A stretch of 64,000 nt of DNA, taken from NCBI RefSeq assembly GCF_022965805.1, contig NC_133104.1:43258682-43322681 (forward strand). The letters are read 5' to 3'. Positions 1 to 11,087 of this stretch are shown here, piece by piece (position 1 is the stretch's first letter; every line of letters begins with the position of its first letter). The notes beneath the pieces were generated by a model that was not told the origin of the DNA, ran no database searches, and saw only the letters and a program-made list of their open reading frames with translations. The DNA is from Primulina eburnea (lineage: Eukaryota; Streptophyta; Magnoliopsida; Lamiales; Gesneriaceae). Both the position numbers and the translations under genes were made by a program.

Positions 1-240
1 TTTTGATATTATTACTTTTTTTCTAATATTAATTTATTTATTTCGACAGAGGGAAATTCTTTCCTCAATTGTTGACGTTTTTTACTATATTGATATCGAT
101 TTATATTACACTGTAATAGTAAAAAAAATCAGTTATTTATTACAATATTCATTTGTAAAATAAATACGATGATTTTATCTTTTCATGTAAAATTTTCTGC
201 AAACACTAGATAATATATTAAAAATTTATTATTAAGCAAA

Positions 241-440
241 AAATTATGTGAGACGGTCTCACGAGTCGTATTTTTTGAGACAAATCTCTTATTTGAGTCA
301 CCCATGAAAAAATATTATTTTTTATGCTAAAAATATTACTTTTTATGCTAAAAATATTACTTTTTCTTGTAAATATCGGTAAAATTGTTTCGTTTCACAA
401 ATAAAAATTCGTAACATTATCTCATAAGAGGCCTATTTTT
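241..440 (+). repeat. GTGAGAC-family repeat, copy A (degenerate)
   Basis: Begins with GTGAGACGGTCTCAC and keeps the family's order of blocks: GAGTCGTATTTT, the CCATGAAAAAATATTA block and the repeated TATTACTTTTTATGC block. The right end is eroded, and the middle TATGCTAAAAATATTACTTTT block is duplicated. Confidence 0.75.
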
Positions 441-467
441 ATTATTATATGTGACGTTTTAATTGAT

Positions 468-588
468 GTTACTGTTTTTTTATATATAAAATATAAATGC
501 TAGGTGGGATTCATTAAATATTAATATTACAGTTTTTTATATAAAAAAATATAAATGTTAGGTGGGACTCATTAAATATTAATATTAT
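468..588. repeat. Two-copy tandem repeat (about 60 bp)
   Basis: Two adjacent imperfect copies share TATAAATG, TAGGTGGGA and TCATTAAATATTAATATTA. No coding role is visible. Confidence 0.6.
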
Positions 589-1288
589 AATGCACAAAAC
601 TGTTTTATTATAATATTACTAAAATATAATTTATTATAATATCTAAATCATAAATTTAGCCGGATAAGGCCAAATTGTTTTTCTTTTTAAGTGAACTGAT
701 CTTTTCCGAACAGACTTCGAACTTTTCTCTCCGCCCGCAATGTATGCAGTAACTTCACATGAGTACACGGAATTTTTTTTTTCCCGGACATTAATTTTCT
801 ATCGCAAACTCACAATGGAGAATTAAATGCTGTCGTCAGTGTAATTCTTTAATTGTTTTTACTCATCTAGCTGGTTTTCCGTATTCGTGAATGAATAGAC
901 TACTCCCGAGCTTTTCTTCTTCTATTTTCTTGTCTTTTTTGAAAATTTAATTTATCCCTCCTTGTTTTTAATTTTTTTTGGAATTTATTTAGCCCTGCTT
1001 GTTTGCATAAGCGCATTACAGGAGGGTGAGCATTAAATGCGGCGTTGTTTCTGACTGTTAAAAAAAGATTCGTTTTTTTTTAATTTTTCCTAATTTTTTG
1101 GTGGTGGTGTTCTACTTCTACAATAAATGAAAAGAGCAGCTGAATTTGCTTCAAGAGCAAAAGATTGTTTTTCCAGGTCTGATTTTTTTTTTGTTGGTGT
1201 GTGTGTGTTTGTGTTTTCTTGAATGAATGGAATGGGGTGCTGAAGTTACTTTCTGATAATGAGTTGAGTTGAGATAACTCTGTGTTAT

Positions 1289-4200
1289 ATGGGGTGTGTC
1301 TTTGGCAAAAGGGTCGCCGGGAAAAGAGAAGTTGGCGGGAGTTCTCGTCGGGAGCAAAGAAAGGATGCAAGTCGGGATACAGAGGCAGCGGTCGCCGTTA
1401 AGGCGCAGAATGATGTCGTTGAGGAAAGTGGACAGAAGGAGGTGGAGAAAAAGATAGAAGCGGTTCCCTTTGCAGCGCCGCAGCCGGCGCTGACGGTTGA
1501 GTTCAGTCTGAGAAGAGGTGTTCGCGGTGCTGGCGAAGGGTGGCCGTCTTGGCTGAACGACGTTGTTGGCTCTGTCATTGATAACTTTAAACCCCGCCGT
1601 GCCAACACCTTTGAGAAACTAGACAAGGTAATTACCCGCATAAATTTTAAATAAAATTTGATTTTTAAAGGTTGGCTATTTTGCTGGGCCTCCCTAATGG
1701 CCGTTGTTCAGTTCATTGAGTTTTGTGTGCTGCAACGCTTAGTTTCGCGTGAATGTCAGAGTAAGCTACAATTATTTGTTAGAAAGCCACACTACCTAGA
1801 TGCATGCATTTGAATGGAATGACTTTGGTGAGAGGGGTGGGAAGTTGTAAAATAAGTGCCAATTTTTTTAAAAAAATTTACCTGAAGTTTAAAGAGAAGT
1901 ACCCCTTCTTATGACTAAGGTATAACACCATCTGGGAGATTAATTTTTCTTTCGTGACTATAATGTGGAATTCTAAGCGAGATCACAGAATCGGGAAGAA
2001 GCAGAGTGTGAAATTCAGTTTTTAATGCTTAGGGTTATTGGAGGTACTGCTATTAGCCTCGAGCTGCTCTGTCCCATGCTGGCATTTAGATTTTCTTGCT
2101 ACCAATAACCACTGATATCATATTTCGTCCCGAATTCATCAATGAGTTTAATATGATATTTCAACTCCTCTACAAAACTATGGTCAATTATAATGCAGTA
2201 TCCCAGAGATGTTTCTGGTGGAAAATGAATTCTTTAGGAACTTGTGCAGTGATGTAGTCTTCGTTACAAATGTATGGGGTCGAGTGGTTTTGTGGTTAAG
2301 TCGGTTTGGCAGTTGAATAGTTTAGTAGGGCAATTCAGACCGACCATCGGTACAAAGTCTTTTGATCTTAACTTCAGTTCTTCTGAGTTAGACTCACAAT
2401 CCTCTATTATCTTAAGGGGAACCAATTGAACCTAACTTTTTGAAGTTACTCCCGAGAATGAGGAGAGCGGGTTTATGAGTAGTGGTCCATAGCAGCTGTC
2501 TCGCTTGCGGGTCCCCTTAACATAGGCTCATGGCCTCATGGGAAAAGCTTAATAAGCACTTCATCATCACATGATGTTTCTGTTGTGCAGATTGGGCAAG
2601 GGACTTACAGCAATGTTTATAAAGCTCGGGACTTGATCACTGGGAAAGTCGTGGCATTAAAGAAAGTACGGTTTGATAGCTTGGAGCCAGAAGCTGTCCG
2701 ATTCATGGCACGAGAGATACTTGTGCTGATGAGCCTGAATCACCCCAATGTCATTAAGCTTGAGGGTTTGGTTATTTCCAGAATGTCTTGTAGCCTTTAC
2801 CTTGTTTTTGAGTACATGGAGCATGATCTTACAGGCCTGGCTGCCATCCAAAGTGTTAAGTTCACTGAGCCCCAGGTAACAAAGTTCGGAAGGAAACAAA
2901 AGTAATATTTCTTAATTTATTATATTTTTCATGGATTCAATCAGTATGCTGTTTCTTAAAAGGTTGACTACTTGCAAATGCTCGTGGACATGTTTTTTTC
3001 TTAACAAATATATTATGTCAGCTTGGCTGTTTTGAATGACTTGTAGTGGATTTATTCTATAATAATTAGAGATTTGGCATGTTTCCTTGACTAGTGACGG
3101 CAACATCTAACATTACCATAGCCATCTACTTCTTGTAAGAGTTCTTATCTAGAAATGGGGGATCCATCTTTTTGGTTCTGGGGTTTCTATTGTTATATTC
3201 GTTTCGTAATTTGCAAGTTGTACTCTTTGGATGCTTTGAACATTGATTAATCTTTGTTATTATTGATCCCAATCCTAGAGGCTTGGATAGGCTATTGTTT
3301 CTGGTGGTTAGTTAAGCATTTTACATGAATGTTAATCTAGATTAAAGATGTTATTCAATTCTCATGATTTTTATTATTTACCAACTTTTTTTTCTAGGAA
3401 AGAGAAGGACAATGAGAAAGAATTAAGTGACATTGATCTGGGTGGCTAGTGAATGCCTGAGTTTTCTGAATCTTGATTTTGACATTATTATTGGTCCATG
3501 TAATAAATATATGGCAAAGTGATTTTTGTTTCTATTTTCTGTTTCACACCTATAAGTTTCTGAATCTATCTTTTTGTCCAGTGGATTATGTCGATTCTCA
3601 TGAGAATTAACTCAAAACTTACCGTTGAACATGTGTTGCTTGCTTAAGAATACAGCTTGCTTTATATGTACACTTTTATTTATTGGGAGAATTTTTCATA
3701 AAATATATGATACTTGGTCAGGCTAGAGATATTTGATTCAGCAATCCATTATATTGTTATATGAGCTGTCACTTTTACGTCTAGAAACTTTGCTAGGTAC
3801 ACTTATTTAATCATGGATAAGAGAGAGAAGAACAAAACTGGATTTTCATGGCTTGAAGTATGGTTATTTCCTCATTGCCATTTTTCTTCTCGAAATGAGA
3901 GAGGAAAAATATGCGTGAATTGTATGCATCAAAAAAATTTCAGCGTTCAAATGGAATTAAAGCTTTACAATTAGAATAAGTTAGTTTTTGGTACATTGCA
4001 TAATTGATCATTGTTAGAACATTTTCCTTTTTGCATTGCCAAAATTTTGTGTTTGTGACTTTGTGTTGGTAATATTGCAAGAAGAAATGAACTTAAAACT
4101 TTTTTCACCGTTCTTGCAAAAGATGAGATTTCATTTTCGTTTCTCGTTTTTTCATTAATTACCTTATCCGACGGTGGTATTTATGTTGCATTTGAGTTTC

Positions 4201-7200
4201 TCTAGTAAAGTTTCTTTTGTTCCCTGATACAGGTTAAATGCTTTATGAAGCAACTACTTTCTGGTCTAGAGCATTGCCACAGCAAGGGTGTGCTACATCG
4301 TGATATTAAATGCTCAAATTTGCTAATCGACAATGAAGGAAACCTTAAAATAGCAGATTTTGGGCTAGCCTCTTTCTTTGATCCAGAACGCAAGAAACCA
4401 ATGACAAGCCGTGTTGTAACATTATGGTATCGTCCTCCTGAACTTCTGCTCGGTGCCAATTATTATGGGGTTGGTGTTGATTTGTGGAGTGCTGGCTGCA
4501 TTCTGGCTGAATTGCTTGCTGGGAAGCCAATATTACGGGGACGTACAGAGGTACCTTTGCTTCTGTTTATTTGTGGACAACAACATTTTAACTTGAACTT
4601 CTTATTGATACAACTGGAAGAAAACAGGGTGTGCAGGACAATCGAGGCCTCTGTCAAAAATAAATATATTTTGTATGATATAATCTATTCAGAATATTGG
4701 GTGGCATCAAACACAGGCTGTGTCCAGTGTGGTGCAGCATATAAACATCATTGCATTTGAACTGTTGCACACAATTTAACATATAAAATTGTACCATTAC
4801 AAATATTTGGTACAAACCATAGACCTTGGTCTAACAATAACTTCCTCCACCCCCCAAATGACAAAAATTATCGTCAGCGTATTACTTAAATACAGTGAAA
4901 TGTCTCTCGTTCTTCTAAAATCAATCCTAGTTTGTCCCTGCGCTCATGTTTTAAATTCAAAAGCTTATGCATACATCTTTTTCATGGAGACTCGGTGCAT
5001 AAAAAATCTTTTAGCTCTTAATATTGAATTGTCTGATGAAGATAGCAATCGAGCTAACCTTACTCTCAAATTTCATTTTACTGCATACTGTTATAGGTAT
5101 ATCTCCAGATAAAAATTATCAGTTTATAGACCCCTTTTTTGCTGGTAGGTTGAGCAACTCCACAAGATATTTAAACTATGTGGTTCTCCATCTGATGATT
5201 ACTGGAAGAAATCCCGTCTCCCAAATGCAACTCTTTATAAACCTCAGCATCCGTACAACCGCTGCATAGCTGAGATATACAAGGATTTCCCTCCATCTTC
5301 TCTTGCTCTGATACAAACCCTTCTCGAGATTGATCCTGATGAACGAGGCACCGCCGCTGATGCCTTGAATAGTGAGGTAAGTATTTACATTACGTTTTTA
5401 TTTTCCAGCTGAATCCAACTGAAACATTGATATTTATTATTTGTACAACTAGTTCTTTACCACTGAACCATACGCCTGTGAACCATCAAGCTTGCCAAAG
5501 TTTCCGCCTAGCAAGGAAATGGACATAAAACTCAAAGATGAAGAAGCAAGAAGGTACCTTTAATTTACCTTTCTTTCAATCAATAAACATTTGATAACAT
5601 AATCAGGTTTTCTTGTACAGGCTACGTGGTTTGGAAGGGAAACATATTGCTATAGATGGTAACAAAAAGCCAAGAGTTCGTGATAAGTTTAGCCGTGCAA
5701 TTCCAGCTCCAGAAGCCAATGCAGAACTTCAAACAAATATAGATGTAAGTCAACAAATTATCATTTTCTGATATAAACAAGGATCGGTTTTTTAAGAAAG
5801 GTACGGAATGTATCGTCAAATATTCAATATGATTCCACAAGATCTAGTTTCGTTCAATTAATGGATTCTAGCCAACCGAAAGGATCTTCTGATCAATCCA
5901 GAGATCATTTGGATTCCAATAGTAATGAGGATTCGGAATATTGATGCGCTCAAAAAATGCGCATCCATAAAAATACCTTTAACCGATGATCACGAACCAA
6001 TTTCTTCAATAAACCGGATCAAAACGCTCCAAAAATATAACTGTGTATCAAAGAAAAAGGGTGAGATGACTCCGCCCGGAGGCGAAGCCACTCCGACGCT
6101 CAAGTCAGTATAGTGTTTGAGAGAACAATATAAGACTTACGTAAATAATTGTACATGAAAGCGTACCTTAATTAGGGTTTAGGAGCCCTTTATTTATAGG
6201 TGTGGAGTCTTAGATGGTATAGAATTTTGTGATATATAACAACTAGATTTGTGCATATCAATGCAATATTTTGTAATATCTCTAAAATATAATTAATGAT
6301 ATGATAAGATTTTTTACCATATCATCAATAGTGCCCCCCACAAAAAAGTGACGACGAGTGAAATGATGGAGGAACGTTTATATGAATGGAATTATATTTT
6401 AGAGTATTCAAGATAATATTCTGATTGCCTGAAATAATGTCCTTTGAGAGTTTGTTGTGGAGTGTGCTTTCTGAGATGAGCCAAATTAAGCGGCCAATGT
6501 AGTAATCTGATATTGAATAGATAGTCAAATGATTTTTCATTTCGAGTCGCTAGAGAGTCAAAAGAGCCAAGAGTGGCTATACTCCTCAATAAGAAGTCAG
6601 GTCAAGATGTCGAGACCAGCATAAATAAGATGTTCGAGATATATCGACTGCTGAAAGTCGAGCTCGGATGAAGAGCCATAAAGAATATCCTGCTGAAAAC
6701 CGAGCTCAAATAAAGAGCTATAGATAATAGTCCGCTGAAAGTTTAGCTCAAATAAAGAGCAATAGATAATAGTCTGATGTCGAGCTCAAATAAAGAGCAA
6801 TAGATAATAGTCTACTGAAAACCGAGCTCAAATAAAGAGCTATAGATAATAGTCCGCTGAAAGTTGAGCTCAAATAAAGAGCTATATAAGATACTCCTGA
6901 AAATAAGCTCAAATAAAGAGCTATAGATAATAGTCTGCCGAAAATCGAGCTCAAATAAAGAGCAATAGATAATAGTCTGCTGAAAGCCGAGCTCAAATAA
7001 AGAGCAATAGATTAAGAATCAAATCACTGCCATCGAGCACGAGGTCGAGCTTATATTTTTTCCAAGCCGAGTTGGATTTACTGAGTGCCGAGCAAGGTCG
7101 GGCTTACTGAGGTGCCGAGCAAAGTCGGGCTTACTGAGATGCCGAGCAAAGTCGGGCTTACTGAGGTGCCGAGCAAGGTCGGGCTTATGTAATTGCCAAG

Positions 7201-10200
7201 CAGAGTCGGGCTTACTGAGGTGCCGAGCAAGGTCGGGCTTACTGAGGTGCCGAGCAAAGTCGGACTTACTGAGGTGCCGAGCAAGGTCGGGCTTACTGAG
7301 GTGCCGAGCAAGGTCGGGCTTCTGTAATTGCCAAGCAAAGTTGGACTTACTGAGGTGCCGAGCAAGGTCGGGCTTACTGAGGTGCCGAGCAAAGTCGGGC
7401 TTACTGAGGTGCCGAGCAAGGTCGGGCTTCTGTAATTGCCAAGCAAAGTTGGACTTACTGAGGTGCCGAGCAAGGTCGGGCTTACTGAGGTGCCGAGCAA
7501 AGTCGGGCTTACTGAGGTGCCGAGCAAGGTCGGGCTTCTGTAATTGCCAAGCAAAGTTGGACTTACTGAGGTGCCGAGTGGGGTCGGGCTTACTGAGGTG
7601 CCGAGCAAGGTCGGGCTTCTGTAATTGCCAAGCAGAGTTGGACTTACTGAGGTGCCGAGCGGGGTCGGGCTTACTGAGGTGCCGAGCAAGGTCGGGCTTC
7701 TGTAATTGCCAAGCAGAGTTGGACTTACTGAGGTGCCGAACAAGGTCGGGCTTACTGAGGTGCCGAGAAAAGTCGGGCTTACTGAGGTGCCGAGCAAGGT
7801 CGGGCTTACTGAGGTGCCGAGCAAGGTCGGGCTTATTGAGGTGCCGAGCAAAGTCAGGCTTACTGAGGTGCCGAGCAAGGTCGAGCTTCTGTAATTGCCA
7901 AGCATAGTTGGACTTACTGAGGTTGCCTCAAAGTTAAAGTTTATTCTTTCTGTCTGCGATCCATGTCTTGTATCCTATATTTATCGAGTCATCAAGTAGG
8001 ACCTGGCTATGTTGTCACAAAATGTCAAGCTCATGTGCCCACTAGTAAAAATGACATGCGTTGAGTCCAAGCCCGATGTGTGTAGCTAAATATAATATGC
8101 TCTGAATTCTGCACCAAAACACAAAACCAAGGCACAAGGAATCCGAAAGAATAATAATTTGAATATATAACTTGGCATCTAAAATTTATCAAAAACTAAC
8201 AAGATTGGAGTAATGATCAAATGACAAATTCGTGATGCTTGGCATCATCTAAAATTTAAGCTTGACATATCGAAAACAAATTTAGTGGAGATATTCTGCT
8301 AAATTTCAAATATCTTCGTGTCTGAATTCTAAAAATAACTAACGAATATATACTGATCAAAGCTCCATCAAACCAACAAAGGACAAACCTAACAATATAA
8401 TTCTAACACCTTCTATTTTTGAGGTCAGAGAAAAGTTAAGGTCAAATATGAAGTTTTTTCTAAATCACCCAAATAATTTTATGTAAGTGTGGGCCACGAG
8501 CTTTGAGTACTTAACACAGTAAGTTTTGAATTATGAGAATCTAATGTCCATAGAATTGTGAACTCCGTTTCAAATTAATCATGGGAGAAAATTCATCTAC
8601 ATGCTCGAATGATTCCTTATTCCTAAGATTGCATGGGTAGGTCGTAGGCGGGAGTATAGACAAAGTGAAATTATATATCTCAATTGTTATCAAAAAGTAG
8701 GAATGCACCTCTTAAATTCATCGAATTGACCCACATAAGGCATATTTCTGAAGAGCAAAACCCATAATAATTTAATTAAAAATTAATTTGAACAAAACAA
8801 AAATTTGTTGCCCAAGAGAGCAATTGGATGATCTCGGTGTATAAGGCCAAATGCCCATAGTAATATTTTTCAAAAATAAGATTTGATTGGAAAATATCCT
8901 TCCACAGACGTGAATTTCATGAAATAAATTATCGTAGAACAATTTATTAGTATTAACCAATAGACTAGTTACTCCTTTGTGCACCTTGCAGTCACTTGAG
9001 TCAAGTGAATTCCCAAAGAAAGACCCTATGTGCGACGACGATGCAGTGCTCGGCAGATTAGCCATTGGTGAGGAGCATGTTCACTAGATGATCACCCGGA
9101 GAACAGTGGTCTACGACTCTTGTTGCGATGTGGACCCTTTAGCTTTTCTAAAACTCACTTTCGAAGCAAAATGAGTACAGGAGAATCAAATGGCAAGCTT
9201 TTATCATCACCGGAGATCTAATCTAGGGAGACAGTGCCGTCGTCTCTAGTGAGGAGACACTGGCGCCGGAATCTGACATCAGGGAGTGACCTGCAAAATG
9301 CAGAGAAAATAGTCTCCAGGTGTTTATTCCAACCAACGACGGGTAAGGAGCATATGGGAGATTAAGCGTATTGAACGCAGGAAGGAATGAGTCCACAGCT
9401 CCGCCGATTACTTCCAGAGACGGTTGCTGGTTTGTGGAGGAAACCGGGGTAGATACGGCTCGGATATTACGGAGACTGGCAGTTCTGGAAAAAGTGAGAG
9501 TGACGGGAAACTGCGATAGGCGGCGGAGCGAGGAGTACAGCGAGGCGGAGAAGCCGTAGGAGGCTCTCGCCATCGGTGGGCAAGAGGGAGAAACGAGTGG
9601 TGAAGAGCAGATTTGCTAGTGGGGAGAGAATTTGTTTGATTATGCCGGTTGGTTAAAGAAATCACAAGTGGGTCTCCTGTGGTGGCCGCTTGGTGGGGAA
9701 TCGCGACGTAAATTGCTCCACCTATGTGATAGGGTGTGGTGATGGGTTTTCTCTTTGTTCTTTTTCTCTCAGCCCGGTAGATCCAATCATGAGATTATAT
9801 TTCGTTCCCACAGACGGCGCCATTGATGCGCTCAAAAAATGCGCATCCATAAAAATACCTTTAACCGATGATCACGAACCAATTTCTTCAATAAACCGGA
9901 TCAAAACGCTCCAAAAATATAACTGTGTATCAAAGAAAAAGGGTGAGATGACTCCGCCCGGAGGCGAAGCCACTCCGACGCTCAAGTCAGTATAGTGTTT
10001 GAGAGAACAATATAAGACTTACGTAAATAATTGTACATGAAAGCGTACCTTAATTAGGGTTTAGGAGCCCTTTATTTATAGGTGTGGAGTCTTAGATGGT
10101 ATAGAATTTTGTGATATATAACAACTAGATTTGTGCATATCAATGCAATATTTTGTAATATCTCTAAAATATAATTAATGATATGATAAGATTTTTTACC

Positions 10201-11087
10201 ATATCATCATCAGACATTGATCAACAAATAGAGATTCAACATCTAAAAGAAATATCGATTCTTTGGGATCCTTCCTTTTTTCAAACGAAAGGAACAGAGA
10301 TAGAATCAGACCGATCCCCAAAATGCCTTTCTGGATATTCCTCAATGCCCCGGCTATTCACGGAACGTGAGAAGCAGATGATTATCATCCTTTGGCATTG
10401 AGAAATAATTGAGAAGAAATAGATTGGCGTCACCGTGGCGTATCTTTGGAGTGATAATGAAAGAGCAGAACATGGATCAAATTTTTAATGATACGTTAGA
10501 CCATCCACGGGGCTAGATGTCCCCACTGTCATGGGAGAAGAGTTCGAAATTTTAAGTGTAATTTTTCCAAAACTCCACAACCCCCCCCTTCTCAGTTCCC
10601 CCTCAATACAATAAATCATACGTATCCTCCAATTAAGATTTAAGCATATTCTTGTAAAACTTGGTCGAATATTAGTTGAATAGGTTCTACAAAATTGATC
10701 GTATGCTATAACCATTATAGTCGGAAAATTGATTTGTATTAATTTATTTTGCAGAGGATGAGAATGATGTCAGATATTAAGGCCAAAAGTAAGAGCGAAA
10801 AATTCCCACCACCACATCAGGATGGAGCCGTTGGCCGACTTTTTGATGCATATGGACCCGTATCGTTTGGCGCATCCGACACCTCATTCACTAACTCGAT
10901 ATTCGACTCGAAGTCATCAAGATCTTTACGTCACACCATGTCTGTGAAAAACAGTACACAACAGATCCATAGGGCTCCATCCCGAAGATTCATCAACGCA
11001 TTCTATCCATCATCTGCTGGTTGGTCAATGGATTTCATGTTCGGTCGGAGACGAGCAGTTTCGGAGAACTTCAGGGATCCAAGGTAG
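1289..11087 (+). CDS. CDK-like Ser/Thr protein kinase with myristoylation-type N-terminus
   Basis: Seven exons join in phase: 1289-1627, 2591-2875, 4233-4550, 5149-5376, 5453-5553, 5621-5744 and 10755-11087, giving 575 residues. Exon 1 is a basic, low-complexity leader starting MGCVFGK, a typical N-myristoylation/palmitoylation signal that suggests membrane attachment. The kinase domain starts near residue 114 with [12 protein letters not shown]. The ATP lysine lies in VALKK (about K137), the catalytic loop is HRDIKCSN (about D232), and DFG is near 250. After the domain comes the C-terminal [11 protein letters not shown] block typical of plant CDK-like kinases of the At1g54610/At1g18670 (IBS1-like) group. 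Substrates are unknown. The last intron is 5.0 kb and holds a chloroplast-DNA scrap and an LTR retrotransposon; both lie between intact splice sites, so the coding sequence is not interrupted. Confidence 0.93.
5780..5941 (+). other. ycf2: Nuclear plastid DNA (NUPT): ycf2 fragment, left half
   Basis: Translation gives a stretch starting [16 protein letters not shown] and running on through [11 protein letters not shown] to NEDSEY, which I recognise as the chloroplast Ycf2 protein. It lies inside the kinase intron and stops at the edge of the LTR retrotransposon. The left boundary near 5780 is approximate. It is a dead plastid fragment in nuclear DNA, not a gene here. Confidence 0.88.
5942..6327 (-). 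repeat. LTR, plus-left copy (3' LTR of the minus-strand element)
   Basis: 386 bp, and base for base the same as the copy at 9824-10209 when read by eye. In sense (minus) orientation it has a TATAAATA box and a GACTTGAGCGTCGGAG motif, which is familiar from plant gypsy LTRs. Confidence 0.93.
6328..6344 (-). promoter_or_regulatory. Polypurine tract
   Basis: On the minus strand a run of six Gs (TTTGTGGGGGGCACTAT) directly precedes the 3' LTR, as expected for the plus-strand primer of reverse transcription. Confidence 0.7.
6630..7018. repeat. Tandem array, about 42-bp unit
   Basis: About nine copies of a unit around GAGCTCAAATAAAGAGC followed by (A/T)ATAGATAATAGTC and GCTGAAA. The usual period is 42 bp (14 codons), with some shortened units. 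The sense (minus) strand stays open for 82 codons at 6748-6996, giving a repeated [11 protein letters not shown]. It lies within the retrotransposon. Confidence 0.85.
7080..7925. repeat. Tandem array, 27-bp unit (about 31 copies)
   Basis: Two 27-bp unit types alternate: a common one containing GAGGTGCCGAGCAAGGTCGG and a rarer one containing CTGTAATTGCCAAGCAAAGT. The rarer unit recurs every four to five units, giving higher-order repeats. The period is nine codons, so long frames are open on both strands: 275 codons on minus (unit SPTLLGTSV) and 188 on plus. There are no spacers, so it is not CRISPR-like. It lies within the LTR element. Confidence 0.92.
7930..9130. other. Unassigned interior of the retrotransposon
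   Basis: Between the 27-bp array and the captured gene. The minus strand has one 97-codon frame (8772-9065, starting [20 protein letters not shown]) with no family that I recognise. No retroviral enzyme motif is present. It could be a gag remnant or further captured sequence. Confidence 0.4.
9165..9573 (-). pseudogene. Captured fragment of an EMB8-like alpha/beta-hydrolase gene
   Basis: Read on the minus strand from the ATG at 9573, the protein has a transit-peptide-like start ([20 protein letters not shown]), then LPYAPYPSL, and, after a one-base slip near 9330-9336, [19 protein letters not shown], then [12 protein letters not shown], a TAG stop at 9218-9220, and [18 protein letters not shown]. 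This order matches the N-terminal part of plant EMB8-like (YheT-type) alpha/beta-hydrolases, where the stop replaces a conserved Trp (LDW-SGDD). Similarity ends just before the nucleophile-side half of the domain. Putative 5' leader sequence upstream of the ATG, to about 9700, seems to be included. It lies within an LTR retrotransposon in that element's sense orientation, so it looks like a transduplicated host gene piece. It cannot encode an active enzyme. Confidence 0.78.
9803..9822 (-). promoter_or_regulatory. tRNA primer-binding site
   Basis: Minus-strand TGGCGCCGTCTGTGGGAACG lies one base inside the 5' LTR. Its TGGCGCC core is complementary to a tRNA 3' end, which fixes the orientation of the element. 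Confidence 0.85.
9824..10209 (-). repeat. LTR, plus-right copy (5' LTR of the minus-strand element)
   Basis: Same length (386 bp) and apparently the same sequence as 5942-6327. Its sense-strand TATAAATA would drive transcription toward lower coordinates, antisense to the kinase. Confidence 0.93.
10210..10385 (+). other. ycf2: NUPT: ycf2 fragment, right half
   Basis: Continues the Ycf2 reading from the left half: [20 protein letters not shown], then [10 protein letters not shown] and [12 protein letters not shown] one-base loss near 10225 shifts the first codons against the plastid frame. The match fades after about 10385. Together the halves are about 340 bp of plastid DNA. Confidence 0.88.

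Larger units (their letters stand above)
1..1288. other. 5' intergenic/promoter region of the kinase gene
   Basis: AT-rich DNA with no coding signal that I trust. It holds a decayed GTGAGAC-family repeat at 241-440 and a short tandem duplication at about 468-588. The last 200 bases or so, T-rich and then a GT-rich tract, probably contain the promoter and 5' leader of the kinase starting at 1289. I could not fix a TATA box. Confidence 0.5.
5942..10209 (-). mobile_element. Non-autonomous LTR retrotransposon (LARD-like) with captured gene fragment
   Basis: Two direct 386-bp terminal repeats (5942-6327, 9824-10209) begin TG and end CA. The minus strand is sense: a primer-binding site TGGCGCCGTCTGTGGGAACG lies next to the right LTR (9803-9822), and a G-rich polypurine tract lies next to the left LTR (6328-6344). 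No gag, protease, reverse transcriptase or integrase was found in the 3.5-kb interior. Instead there are two tandem arrays (6630-7018, 7080-7925), an unassigned stretch (about 7930-9130) and a piece of an EMB8-like hydrolase gene (9165-9573 plus leader). It splits the ycf2 fragment. The 5-bp flanks (aatat / tcaga) do not match, so no clean target duplication is visible. The PBS type suggests a Ty3/gypsy relative, which is inference. Confidence 0.9.

Noticed and set aside
2281..2560. SINE in the first kinase intron
   Set aside because: TGGTTTTGTGGTTAAG hints at an A box, but no convincing B box or flanking repeats were found.
5925..6113. 62-codon frame repeated at 9690-9995
   Set aside because: The shared part is antisense LTR sequence, present because the LTRs are direct repeats.
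7078..7905. 275-codon minus-strand frame as a real repetitive protein gene
   Set aside because: It is wholly made of the 27-bp tandem unit and is also open on the other strand; there is no independent sign of translation.
7080..7925. CRISPR-like array
   Set aside because: Units are joined head to tail without unique spacers, lie inside an LTR element, and the genome is a plant's.
10183..10401. 72-codon frame as a gene
   Set aside because: It starts in the LTR and continues into the ycf2 plastid fragment; it is a chance fusion.
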